From assembly GCA_020744425.1 (NCBI GenBank), contig JAGMUV010000033.1, forward strand, positions 62,001 to 126,000: a stretch of 64,000 nucleotides of DNA, written 5' to 3'. Both the position numbers and the translations under genes were made by a program. The stretch's first letter is position 1; the number at the start of each line of letters is the position of its first letter. The notes beneath the pieces were generated by a model that was not told the DNA's origin, ran no database searches, and saw nothing but the letters and a program-made list of their open reading frames with translations. This DNA comes from Dactylonectria macrodidyma (Eukaryota > Ascomycota > Sordariomycetes > Hypocreales > Nectriaceae). Below, in pieces: positions 51,951 to 62,159 of the stretch.

Positions 51951-52090
51951 AAGCTCGAGATCTATAGCGCATTAAACACTGCTCGCAGATGGCAGCGGGC
52001 GCTCTTAGCCCCTGAAGACCTCTGGAGATACAGGGAGCTACAGTGGAGCTAAGAAATAAGCTCCCTAAGAGCTATGTACTGCTACAATTA
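51951..52090. other. Short spacer between piggyBac and Tc1-A
   Basis: No gene. CAGGGAGCTACAGTGGAGCT-type purine-rich direct and inverted words are present. The expected piggyBac right terminus with TTAA was not identified here. Confidence 0.4.
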
Positions 52091-53467
52091 GGTGCCAAAA
52101 GTCTGACCCCACCCGACGCGACCGCGTCAAAACCGCGACGCGGCCGCGACACCCCCTCTATCTTTAACACACCATAACTTTCTATTGAGATGTCCAATCC
52201 GCGTCGTTTTGGGGACATTATATGTCCCAATCGTCAAAGAAACCATGAATTCAGTAAGGAAGCGAAAGCTGTGATGATTCACATGCTATTCCAGGGTAAG
52301 TCCGCGAGGTATGTCGCGGATCAGTTTTACACTGACCACAAGGCCGTCCTCAACATCGCCAAAAAGTTCAGTACTTCTACTACACTGGAAAATCGAACTA
52401 GAAATGGACGGCCCCATAAGCTTAGCCGGGTAGAAAGGCGGTACATTTTGCGTTTAATTCGCCAGGACCGTCTGATCTCATGGGACGCCCTTGTCGGCAG
52501 TATGGGCGGCCGGGTGTCACGACGGACAGTACAGCGCCCTATTTCCTTTCATTACCAACGCAAATGGAAAGCTCTTGACAGGCCGAAACTTGATAAAGAT
52601 AAAGCAAAAGTGAGGCTATCTTGGTGTCAAGCCTGGCTTGAAGATATCGACGATTTGAAAGAGGTATGGCGGTTTAAAGTTATAGCACCTGTCCACCCGC
52701 TCACCAGTCTAGATGATCAACTCTGACGAAGTTTCTATCCAGAATAAAAGCAACAACCCCAACGCCTACGCCTTCCGGCTTCCTCATGAAAAGTACAATA
52801 AGGAACTGGTGAATCAGACGGACCATGTAAAACCTACGATTTCTATGATGTTCTGGGCGGCAATGTGGAAGACAGACCGTACACCGATTATCCTCATGAC
52901 GCGCGATGAGAACGCCCGGAGGAACGGGTTTTCTTCAAAGAGTTATATTAAAACACTCGAAGAGGGACTTCTGCCTCAGTATGACGGCACCCGTGTTTTT
53001 CAGCATGATAATGCACCGATTCATCGGTCAGAGAAGACTATGACATGGCTGCTGGAGCATGGAATTGAACTGCTAGATTGGCCGCCCCATTCCCCAGATT
53101 TGAGCCCCATTGAGAACATCTGGAGCATTCTGAAGAGACAGATTCGGAGAAAATACCCTCATCTTCGAGATCTAATGGATAATGAGGAAGACAGGGCAGA
53201 GTTCCAACGCTGCGTTGAGAACGCGTGGAGGGCAATTCCCCAGGGCCAGATTTTGGCGTGTATCGATTCCCTTGAGAGAAGATTGCAAGCCTGCATCCGC
53301 GCCCGGGGGTGGTATACAAAATATTGATCAGGGAAGTCAGTGCTTTCATATGATGTATTTCTTATTAGAATTGGGCTTCATTTGGCCGAGAAATGTATAG
53401 GTGAAGTTACGTGGTCATAATGCAGGATGATGCATTTGGTGTGGGTGGGGTCAGACTTATGGCATGT
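52091..53467 (+). mobile_element. Tc1/mariner element A, 1377 bp, TA target
   Basis: TA at 52089-52090 and 53468-53469 flank imperfect inverted ends GGTGCCAAAAGTCTGACCCC and ACATGCCATAAGTCTGACCC. It contains one transposase gene. Confidence 0.9.
52190..53327 (+). CDS. Tc1-A transposase (DD34E), two exons, 362 aa
   Basis: Exons 52190-52663 and 52713-53327 with a 49-bp GT-AG intron, phase 0. N-terminal helix-turn-helix domains (FSKEAKAVMIHMLFQGKSAR, RNGRPHKLSRVERRYILRLI with an AT-hook-like NGRP). Catalytic triad: NSDEVSIQNK, QHDNAPIHRS, SPDLSPIENIW; the last two acids are separated by 34 residues. The C-terminal RARGWYTKY is shared with Tc1-B. Without splicing the ORF would stop at SLDDQL, so the intron is needed. 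The reading frame is otherwise open and likely functional. Confidence 0.88.
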
Positions 53468-53656
53468 TACTGTAAGTAGCTGGCAGGGGTACGAGGATGT
53501 GGCGTCGTTAGCGTGGGACACGACTTTTGAAATGGTCGTCCGTACATCTATCATAATAGAAAAAAGGCGTAATAATAACTTACGTACCTTTAATTTGCGG
53601 CATTTTAATTGGCCTGACCCCTCAAAAGCTACCGAGGTGTTGTCTTGTGAGCACTC
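53468..53656. other. Flank between Tc1-A and hAT 3 remnant
   Basis: No supported gene; part of it may belong to the hAT 3 remnant. Confidence 0.35.
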
Positions 53657-53956
53657 GTGGGATACCTACAAATGGTTCCAGAGGAAGACTTCAAAGAAGA
53701 GCAATTGCTCCAGTGGTGGCTTGGCCGCAAGACTCAGTTCCCACGGTTATTCAATATGGCAATGGACTTAATTTCGATCTCAGCCATGTCCAGCGAGAAT
53801 GAACGTGTTTTCAGTACCGCAAAGCTCACCATATCTTCACAAAGGAACGCCCTGCACTGGGTTACTGTGGAGGCATTGCAATGCCTCCGAAACTGGGCTC
53901 GCACTGGTGCGATTTCCTGGGCAAAACCAAGGGGGCATCAGGACGCAATGCTGTAA
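53657..53956 (+). pseudogene. hAT 3 dimerisation-domain remnant
   Basis: About 75 residues of a hAT C-terminus: FPRLFNMAMDLISISAMSSE, NERVFSTAKLTISSQRNAL and EALQCLRNW. It differs from hAT 1 and hAT 2 in spelling, so it is a third family. The catalytic core is absent. Confidence 0.75.
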
Positions 53957-53989
53957 GAGGATTGGCTATTGTATATGGTTCCACTTTAC

Positions 53990-54100
53990 TTGCAAGTAAG
54001 TAAGTAAAGTAAGTAAGTAGTTCGGGGTGGCAAGTAAGTATGGATATCGTTAGTAAGTAAGTAAGTAAGCCAGAAAATTTTACTTACTTTACTTATGTAG
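53990..54100. repeat. AAGT/ACTT tetranucleotide repeats
   Basis: Runs of GTAAGTAAGTAAGT on the plus strand and TTTACTTACTTTACTT near 54080 in inverse sense, separated by about 40 bp. They may be the subterminal repeats of the hAT 3 remnant or a decayed microsatellite. Confidence 0.7.
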
Positions 54101-54550
54101 AACGCTGACCTGTAGGTCAGTCAGGTGCCCATTTTTTGCCATCCGATGCCGCCTTTTCCTCCCAAAAAGAACGAGAGATTCCCCCATCTTTGCTTGTCCG
54201 ACCCGTCGCATGCCTTCCCGCTGTGCATCGCACTTCGTACACCGGAACAGAAAATGTTCCATCGTCTCTGCTGCTTGTCCACAGTCGCACATGTCCGATT
54301 CCGCTGCTCCAATACTGTGCAGGTAGCTGTTGATCCTAGCCATTCCCGTGCGCAGCTGTGAAAGCATGTCTGATTCGCGTCTTTTCATTCCATCGTACAA
54401 GGGGCGTGGGTGTGTGCCTGGTAACGCTTTATCGATTTGCTTCGAATAGTTCCCGACCCTATCGGGCAAAGTAAGGCGAGAGTAAGAGTGATCATGGAAG
54501 AACTGTACGAAACGTAAGCACGCAGATGCCCTGTGGGGTTTGTCCCCACA
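54089..54550 (-). pseudogene. Tad-like LINE 3' end (RT/RNase H C-terminal tail)
   Basis: Minus-strand stretch with the usual C-terminus of fungal non-LTR elements: DMLSQLRTGMARINSYLHSI, ESDMCDCGQAAETMEHFLFR and CTKCDAQR, a zinc-knuckle-like CDCG...H...C. The RT and endonuclease are missing: the copy is 5'-truncated at a GGAAT pentamer array. 5' truncation is the normal outcome of target-primed reverse transcription. Confidence 0.75.
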
Positions 54551-54597
54551 ACAATCCATTCCATTCCATTCCATTCCATTCCATTCCATTCCATTGG
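54548..54597. repeat. (CCATT)n pentanucleotide array
   Basis: About nine perfect copies of CCATT on the plus strand (GGAAT on the minus). It lies at the truncated 5' side of the LINE piece and next to the TA target of Tc1-B. Confidence 0.9.
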
Positions 54598-54604
54598 CTT
54601 GCTA

Positions 54605-55988
54605 CAGTGGGGGCGAAAAAGTTACGACACATCCGGGGTCAACCCGGTGTACCTCTACCTCCACCACATGAAGCCCTCATCTTCAACCCCTTATTACGCG
54701 CCCAAATAAATGTCAATTAAATATCGATGTATATCAATCTGTAGCATTTTGAATGGAGTTCTCAATGGTGTCTTTAATATTTCGTGTACCACCCGCGTGA
54801 CCGCACAACAGCCTGCATCCTGCGCTTCATTGAAAAGATCAGGTTCGACAGCACCTCCGGCTCAATCTCTTGCCATAGCTCGATCGCGGCTTCTGTGAGC
54901 CTCAATTTTGATTCCTCGTTTTTTGGCATGTAAGCAAGTTCAGGATATCGCTCACAGATCCTTGTTTTGAGTATTGCCCATAGGTTTTCTATGGGGTTGA
55001 GATCCGGGCTGTAGGGCGGCCATGCGACTACCTCCGCCCTCTGGTTCTCACACCATTCTAGGAGCCAGCTTCTCATCAAACGTGACGTATAAAGGCTCGA
55101 ATTATCGTGCTGAAAGATGCTGTTTCTGGTCACTATTTGAGGGAGGTATTGCTGCAGGCATTCAAGCAGAACTCGCGCCGTAACGCCGCCGCGTTCGGAT
55201 TCTGGATCCCCGTAAAGAGGGCACATTGGAAGCCGTCTAACTGAGTTGAAGGCACTGAAGAACATCTGTGAATGCTTTGTCGGTGTGACACGGGTCTGTA
55301 CGTTCTTTCTGAATAGTCTCTCGTGCTAGGGACTGTCAGAAAAGTCGCAATTGCACTGAGAAAACGCACCGACTTGCAGAAACACCAAGTGCGTCTCTGG
55401 CCTTCACCTCGAGCCACAGCAACTTCATCAGAAAAGGTCCATTTCTCCCAAAAGTCAGTTGACATGTGAACATATCGCCTTGCAAAGCATAGGCGTTTTC
55501 TGGCTGTTTCCTCACTAAGTAACGGTCTAAGAAGTGACTTATAGTGCATAATCCCTTCCTTTCGAAGGAACGTGACTAAAGTCTGCTTGCAGCAGTTTAA
55601 ATTGGCCTTTTCGATCAATTCTTGTGTCTGGATATGAGAATCTTGACCTATTATTCGCATTATCTGTCTTTTTTCCCGGTCTCCTATCTTGCGCGGCCGG
55701 CCGGGCTTGGGTTGATCTTGACCACTCTGTTGATCGCGGTACCGTCTGACGATGCCGTAAATCGCATGCCGACTCACCCCCTCGTCGCGTGCGATCCTGG
55801 CAGCGGAAACGCCCGAGTTGTACCTCCAAACAATCCTCGTCCTCGTATGAGGAGAATGATGTATCTGCGACACCATTCTGACTTGAATTGGTCGCGCAAT
55901 GAGGCGTTGAAGTTGATGATGATTTTGGTGAAGGTATCACGGAAAGCGGGGTACGGAAAAATGTGTCGTAATCTTTTCAGCCCCACTG
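54605..55988 (-). mobile_element. Tc1/mariner element B, 1384 bp, TA target
   Basis: TA at 54603-54604 and 55989-55990. Ends CAGTGGGGGCGAAAAAGTTA and, from the other side, CAGTGGGGCTGAAAAGATTA, both continuing CGACACAT. One transposase gene inside. Confidence 0.92.
54774..55876 (-). CDS. Tc1-B transposase with DD38E spacing, two exons, 352 aa
   Basis: Exons 55876-55370 and 55325-54774, joined over a 44-bp intron (GTGCGT donor, CCCTAG acceptor, phase 0). N-terminal helix-turn-helix region (SAARIARDEGVSRHAIYGIV), GRPRKIGDREKRQIMRII, then FSDEVAVARGEGQRRTWCF with the first aspartate, QTRVTPTKHSQMFFSAF after the splice, FQHDNSSLYTS with the second, and PPYSPDLNPIENLW with the glutamate. I count 38 residues between the second aspartate and the glutamate, against 34 in Tc1-A. 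The usual HDNAP is HDNSS here. The frame is open after splicing, so it may be functional. Confidence 0.85.
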
Positions 55989-56179
55989 TATGTGTGGGGT
56001 TGGACATGGTACAAGAGCGGAGGAGCCCTCAACATCGACGTCAGAGAAGCTGACGAAAGGAAGAAAGAACCACAGCAATCAATGAAAATACTACGTCACC
56101 CCATGCACATTGGAGCGGCGATGGGGTGCATGGGGTAGCCTCAGCCGAAGGCTGTGTGTCCGCGGGCCGGGAAGCTATT
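55989..56179 (-). mobile_element. Helitron 3, 3' terminal segment (cut off by Copia 3)
   Basis: Minus strand: CAGCCTTCGGCTG, then a hairpin with perfect 11-bp arms (ACCCCATGCAC 56098-56108, GTGCATGGGGT 56126-56136), then GACGTAGT. This resembles the 3' end of Helitron 1 (CCTTCGGGCTG plus hairpin). The Helitron 3 helicase is on the same strand directly on the other side of Copia 3, so this is probably its displaced 3' end. The exact terminus is not determined. Confidence 0.55.
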
Positions 56180-56446
56180 TGTCGCATATCAAGCCCCGGC
56201 CCCACTAGAGCAGCTGCCGTCGAAATGAGGCAAGGATCACGATCATCGTGAACTTGTTCACGATGAGAGTGAACGACCACAATTAGCGTCAAGCAGCAGG
56301 CTGCTGCCTAAACAGCCAACGCTTTCATTTGTGTATAAAAGAGCTGCACGGCTCAGTGCATCTTGGCATTGAGTTCTTGCTCCTTAGATAATTCTCATCA
56401 ATTGACCGATGCCAACAATGATCCCTGTGGAACCAATTGTCTGACA
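56180..56446 (+). repeat. Copia 3 5' LTR
   Basis: TGTCGCATAT ... TTGTCTGACA. It holds a TATAAAA box at 56334-56340 and an inverted repeat ATCGTGAAC/GTTCACGAT at 56245-56264, a possible regulatory dyad upstream of the promoter. Confidence 0.93.
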
Positions 56447-56459
56447 GTTATGAGCCCGG
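56447..56459 (+). promoter_or_regulatory. Copia 3 primer-binding site
   Basis: GTTATGAGCCCGG starts directly after the LTR. It has one base less at its 5' side than in Copia 1 and 2, implying that the tRNA half ends one nucleotide earlier. Confidence 0.7.
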
Positions 56460-56633
56460 TAGCACTTTAGGCGCTCATCATAGCTGATTCCGACCGTTGT
56501 GCAAGGACACTTGCACGACGCCTATCACCACACATCACATAACGGATCCGAATCCTGCCACAAGCCTCATCTGCTGCCTGCCTGCCTGTCGGCCCCTTCT
56601 TTTTTTGCTGCCCAATACCAAGCGTTTCCAAAG

Positions 56634-58346
56634 ATGACAGCCAAGTCCGAAGTTGCGCTCTCCAGACCGTCCGAATGGACTGCCTGGTACGACGATTTCG
56701 TCTCAAGGGCTGAGACTTCCAAGATCTTCGACTTTGTCGATCCCGATAAGGATGCTCCGATCCTGGAAGAACCAAAGGAACCCATGACCTCTGAAGAAAT
56801 GCTCGGTCTACTCAACAAGGCTGCCTACGAGGCTTGGACACACGCAACCCAGCAGAACGCTGCGGTCGCCGGACCAAGACCAGAGCCGGCTACGGACCTG
56901 ACCGATGGTCAGTGGACTCGACTCACTCGCCTGCAGTCAGAATACAAGGTCAAGCTCGCGACCTTCGCCAACCGGCAGCGTGCCTATGCTGAACTCGCTG
57001 TTTGGGTCCGATCAACCGTCGATAAGACCTACCTTGGCAACACGACTTCTAAGTCTGACCTTCGCACAATTGTCCGCGACCTGAAGTCAAGTCTTGCACC
57101 CTCCGAGGACGAACAGAAGGAGGAAGCGCGCTTAAGATATCGTCAGGTCCTGGCCCAGACTAAGAGGGTCAAGCCGGAGGACTGGCTCGTGGCTTGGAGT
57201 AAAGCCAAGCTAGAAGGCGAAAGGCACAAGATCGCTGAACTGGAAGGACAGTCTGCCCTCAATGACTTCCTCACTGCCGTCTCAGCCTTCGATGCAACTT
57301 GGGCAAGCCAGCAGAAGGTTCAAATCATGAACAGCAAGAAGTTCGGCCTCAAGATGGATGTCACACTACGCGCGCTGGGCGAACTGTTTCACGAACAGGT
57401 TCGAAGCACCAGAATGACCAGCAAGCTGACCGACACCGTGTTTGCCGTCTCTGATGCAGCCCAAAGCCACTGTCCGTGTGGACTGCCGTCGTCCAAACAT
57501 CGATGGAAGCCCGTTGATTGTGCCGCAGTGCAGATCGCAACCAATGGCGAGTCCAAGGATGGAAGACACGTTAAGTCCAGCCGCGTCAAGACCTGCAAGG
57601 AGGCTCTGAAGCAAGCCAAGTGGAAGAACCTTGTCGACACAGTCAAGGGCTTGGCAGCGACCGCCAAGTCGGATCAACCAGAAGACAAGGGGAACCCACG
57701 TAAACACGGAGACTTTGCTGGCTTGACCATCGATGCCAACGGCCTCTCCAGTGGAACCTCCGATTCAGTCTTTGCAGCCCTACGCGAGAAGCATCCTCTT
57801 TACAATTCGACGATCTATGACTGTGGAGCAACTACTCATATCGTTAATGATAAGAGTCTGCTGACTGACGTCCGCGAAGCTGTGGAAACCGACTACGTTA
57901 TGATCGGCGAAGGTTCCTTGAAGGTCGAAGCACGAGGCATCCGAAGGATGGAAAACGTGCTGGATGGTGAAGACGGAAGAAACACGCGCGCTCTTGTCCT
58001 CCTTGACGTTGCGTATGTGCCAAGGTTCCATACGAACATCATCAGCGCGAAGAAACTTGCAAGGAAGGGATTATGGCATTGTGGGTTTGATAATACGCTC
58101 CGAATGGGCACCTACGACGACAATGATATTCTCTGTCGTCTCACAGACCAATACGACCTCGATGTAGTCGAATACAAGCCAGTTTCCCGCTCTTACTTCA
58201 AGCTTCCACAATCCTTGATCTCCGTATTCAACGCCTTCCAAGATGTATTTTCCTCTTTCCAAGCGGACCGCCTAAAGCCGAGACGGCAGAGAATGGCGAT
58301 TTCAAGGGTTCCAGCTCCGCCGCGGATAGATTCTTCAAAAATATAG
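56634..58346 (+). pseudogene. Copia 3 gag-protease up to an in-frame TAG
   Basis: Start MTAKSEVALSRPSEWTAWYD at 56634; an upstream GTG in frame adds an unlikely extension. Gag is highly charged. A cysteine-histidine cluster CPCGLPSSKHRWKPVDC takes the knuckle position, and the protease motif is IYDCGATTHIV, with cysteine in place of the usual serine. The frame ends at TAG 58344-58346 within SKI-stop-HLRSCHAGP. Copia elements have a conserved tryptophan in the pre-integrase motif (LWH...H) exactly here, so TGG to TAG is the simplest reading. Confidence 0.88.
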
Positions 58347-61300
58347 CATCTTCGCTCTTGCCACGCAGGGCCACAAGCACTTGAACAACTTGTCTTACAG
58401 ACCAAGGGAGTCCGGATCAAGGGTCCGACTACTGTTCAATGCACGGCCTGCGGCACTGGCAAGGCGACCGAGATTATCTCCCGCAGGGAATCACCAAACC
58501 GGTCAAGACAACCGTTTTACCGGATCTTCATCGATATCTTCCAGTTCCCTACGGCATACAATGGACACCGCTACGTTCTGCTCATCACAGACGAATTCAG
58601 CGGCATGATGTTCTCCTGGTCCTTGGCTTCAAAGACGGAAGTCAGCAAGATCATCAAGGACTTTGAGGCCCGAGTCAAGAGACACACGGGTGCATCGATC
58701 TGCAAGATCAGAATCGACAACGAAAGGGCCGTCATTAATCTACCTTTTCAAAGAGACTCCGAGTTTCAGATTTGGGCGACAGAGGTAGGAATAGAGATTG
58801 AACTTCCGCCGACGCACACCAAAGAACCGACTGGTGGAGCGGAACGACCTGGTGGAATCAATCAGCTACGAATGCGCTGTATGATTGGCCTCCTTCCGCA
58901 AGATCTCTGGCCAGAATTCTACCGTGCAGCCGTTTGGATACATAATATCCTTCCCAGCCGCAGGAACGAGTGGATGTCACCCAAGGAGAAGATGGACCGT
59001 TGGTTTCACCAGCACTTTCGATGGTATAGACCACCAAACGTCGATTTTGATGCAACAAATGACCTCCGACCAGACTGGCGCGGGATTTATGCGTATGGAT
59101 GCAAAGCATATCCCTTAAACAGCCGCTATAAGGCCGGGAAAGACATCAATCAGTTCAAGCTTGGCCCACGAGCACACGTTGGATATCTCGTTGGTTATCA
59201 TGCTAACAATATCTATCGTATCTGGGTCCCCAAGCTCAATCAGGTCATCCTGTCCCGAGACGTACGATTCAATGAAGAGGAATTCTTTGACCCAGAGAAA
59301 GAAGAACAGCTCGAGACGGAAGCGGTCGTGGAATACAGACCAACACCGCAGGCGTTGGAGCCACTTCCTCGGCGAGACTGGGACACGATCTTGGACGAAT
59401 TTCTCTATGAGTTCGATGACCACATCTTGGATTTCAACCCAGACGGTTCGAACTCGGGGGTGGAAGACGCTAGAGGAGCCACTTCAGGTGCTGCAGACAG
59501 CACGTCACAGCCTGTACAGCCTCTATCGCAAAGACTTCTCACACCTCTGGGCGAACCACCAATCCTTCCGACGCCGGACCCAACACCACAGCTGGTCAGT
59601 AGGGACGCCTCACCAGCTTTCGGGTCAACCGGCTCGAACACTTCAACACCAGACCCGCCGTTGCAAACAGACCCGAATTCACCTGCCCAACGGTCCGTGG
59701 CTGGTCCAGACAGTGACCTTGACGAATACCATGGCCCTCCGATGCAAAGATCAGCTGCCCCATCGCCAGACAGCCGATTCGAAGACATCGAGCCAAGTCA
59801 TGCCATTCCAAGTTCAACTGAGTCACGCGATCTTAGTCCTGAAGGAGTCACCCGGGACACGATCGTAGTTCAACCGCTGAACCCACGCCGGCGACCTTCC
59901 CCAGAAGGCAATAGCATGCAACCGGACAAGCAGCCGTCAGGTGACCAAACAACTCCTGAAGCTCGCGGCACAACGCGCACACGCCGCAGCCAAAAGGAAC
60001 TCTACGGTGACCAACCGACTCGCAAGAGTGACCGGACACCAAAGCCAAATCGGAAGTATGATGATAACGTGCACAGCGTTTTCACTACCCAGCTTCCAAC
60101 CGATCAACATCCAGAGGGAAACCTCGCAACATTTCATAGCGTCTTTCTCGCCGCAGCCTCCAAGACGGCACGAGATCATCGATTTCACCGGGATGAACTT
60201 GTACGACTTCCCAAACGATATCAGGATCTAGAAGACCACCCAATGGGCTCAGAATTCAAAGCAGCCATAAGAAAGGAATTACACGATCTCCTCCGACGAG
60301 GCACCTGGAGACTGGTCGAACGCGATAAAGCTCGTGGACTACCCCTTCCGCTGAAGTGGGTATTCACCTATAAATTCGATCAAGATGGCTACCTCCAAAG
60401 GTGCAAGGCTCGCGTCTGTGTCCGTGGGGATCTCCAAGATGACGATGGCGGACTGGAAACTTATGCCGCCACGCTTGCAGCAAAGACCTTCAGGATCATG
60501 ATGGCAACAGCGGCACGATTCGATCTCGAGATTCGACAATTCGACGTTGGGAACGCATTCCTCTACAGCGACCTCAAGAAGGACCAACCCGTCTACGTTC
60601 AGCTTCCCAAGGGATATGTGGAACTTGGTTTCCTGAAGCCAGGGGAAACGTCAACCATGATCGCGGAACTCGACAAGGCCCTCTACGGTCTTCGCGAGGC
60701 TCCACTCCTTTGGTATAACGAGATTTCTGAGGCGCTCAAGGAAGCAGGGATTGATCGCACGGATGAAGAACCCTGCGTCTTTACCAATGGCAAGATCCTA
60801 GTTCTCGTCTATGTTGACGATATCCTGATCCTCAGCCCACGGCAAGAGAAGCAGGTGGTAGACAACCTCGTTCAACATCTCCAATGCAAATACAACCTGC
60901 GCGAAGAAGAGTTCAAATGGTATCTTGGCATCAGAGTTATTAGGGATCGACCAAATCGGAAGATCTACCTCTGCCAAGACGCTTACGTTGAGAAAATCGC
61001 ACGAAAATTCAAGCTCTACGACTCAAAACTTCGAGTGCCATCGATCCCGATCATAACGATCCCTCTTGTCAAATATGACGGACAGGCCACCAAGGAAGAA
61101 GTCAAAGCGTATCAAGAACGCGTTGGGTCTTTGATGTATATCGCAGTTATGACCAGACCGGACATAGCGCGAGCAGCAGCCCAGCTTGCAAGGTTCTTGA
61201 CGAACCCATCGCCTGAACATCTTGCTGCAGCCAACCAATGCATTCGTTACCTCTACGCGACGAGATTCCTTGCCATCATCTATGATGGGATGCACGCAGG

Positions 61301-61814
61301 AGAGGCTCTTGTGATCGCAAGTGATGCGTCATTTGCAGATGACATCGAGACCCGACGCTCATCGCAGGGATATGTCATGACACTGTTCAACGGACCGGTC
61401 GTATGGAAGGCTGGTCTCCAAGACACAGTCACGACTTCGACAACTGAAGCAGAAATCTTGAGCCTAGAAAGAACAGCCAAGGAGAGCTACGCCCTAGACC
61501 GCCTTCTCAGGGATATCTCTCTTGATCTTGGACCACTTAAGATATACTGCGACAATCTTCAGTCGATCCGACTTGTGGTTGAGGAGAACCAGAGAATTAC
61601 GACGAAGTTGCGACATGTTGACGTCCAGAACATGTGGCTGAAGCAGGAATTCAAGAAAGGTAGATTTCTGGTGGAATACCTCAAGACTGATCAAATGCCA
61701 GCAGACGGCTTGACGAAAGCTCTGTCCAGATCTAAGTTTGAGCACTTCCGCTCAATGCTGAATTTGGTCGATATCAAGAGGGAGGTGGGCTTGGGAGACC
61801 AAGCTATGCAATAG
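58347..61814 (+). pseudogene. Copia 3 integrase-reverse transcriptase-RNase H (same frame as gag)
   Basis: Continues in the gag frame after the TAG. Pre-integrase HLRSCHAGPQALEQLV ... CTACGTGKATE; integrase FIDIFQFPTAYNGHRY, LITDEFSGMMFSW, TKEPTGGAERPGG (a divergent third region); a linker rich in proline and serine; RT IRQFDVGNAFLYSD, LDKALYGLREAPLLW, VLVYVDDILILS; RNase H ASDASFADDIETRRSSQGY, TTSTTEAEILSLERTAKE, LRHVDVQNMWLKQEF. The frame is open to 61814. A stretch CTGGGGGGTG before the 3' LTR is the polypurine tract. Only the one TAG prevents a complete polyprotein. Confidence 0.9.
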
Positions 61815-61887
61815 GATGATGGTGATTTTATGGCTGGTTGTGATAGCTTCTAGCAGCGTCGACTTGATCACTCAACGCTGGGGGGTG

Positions 61888-62154
61888 TGTCGCATATCAA
61901 GCCCCGGCCCCACTAGAGCAGCTGCCGTCGAAATGAGGCAAGGATCACGATCATCGTGAACTTGTTCACGATGAGAGTGAACGACCACAATTAGCGTCAA
62001 GCAGCAGGCTGCTGCCTAAACAGCCAACGCTTTCATTTGTGTATAAAAGAGCTGCACGGCTCAGTGCATCTTGGCATTGAGTTCTTGCTCCTTAGATAAT
62101 TCTCATCAATTGACCGATGCCAACAATGATCCCTGTGGAACCAATTGTCTGACA
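61888..62154 (+). repeat. Copia 3 3' LTR
   Basis: Same 267-bp sequence as the 5' LTR, ending at the CTATT duplication. Confidence 0.93.
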
Positions 62155-62159
62155 CTATT

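Larger units (their letters stand above)
56180..62154 (+). mobile_element. Copia 3, 5975 bp, identical LTRs and 5-bp target duplication
   Basis: LTRs 56180-56446 and 61888-62154 are both 267 bp and identical by eye. CTATT occurs at 56175-56179 and 62155-62159. Identical LTRs mean a very recent insertion. A different Copia family from Copia 1 and 2 by Gag, protease and LTR sequence. Inserted in Helitron 3. Confidence 0.95.

Noticed and set aside
54089..54594. ORFs beginning with repeated EWNGM peptides
   Set aside because: These come from translating the GGAAT array; only the LINE-like part downstream has protein similarity.
58300..58400. Programmed readthrough at the Copia 3 TAG
   Set aside because: The codon replaces a conserved tryptophan and the following bases do not match known readthrough contexts; mutation is simpler. 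Kept only as a minor alternative in the clustering finding.
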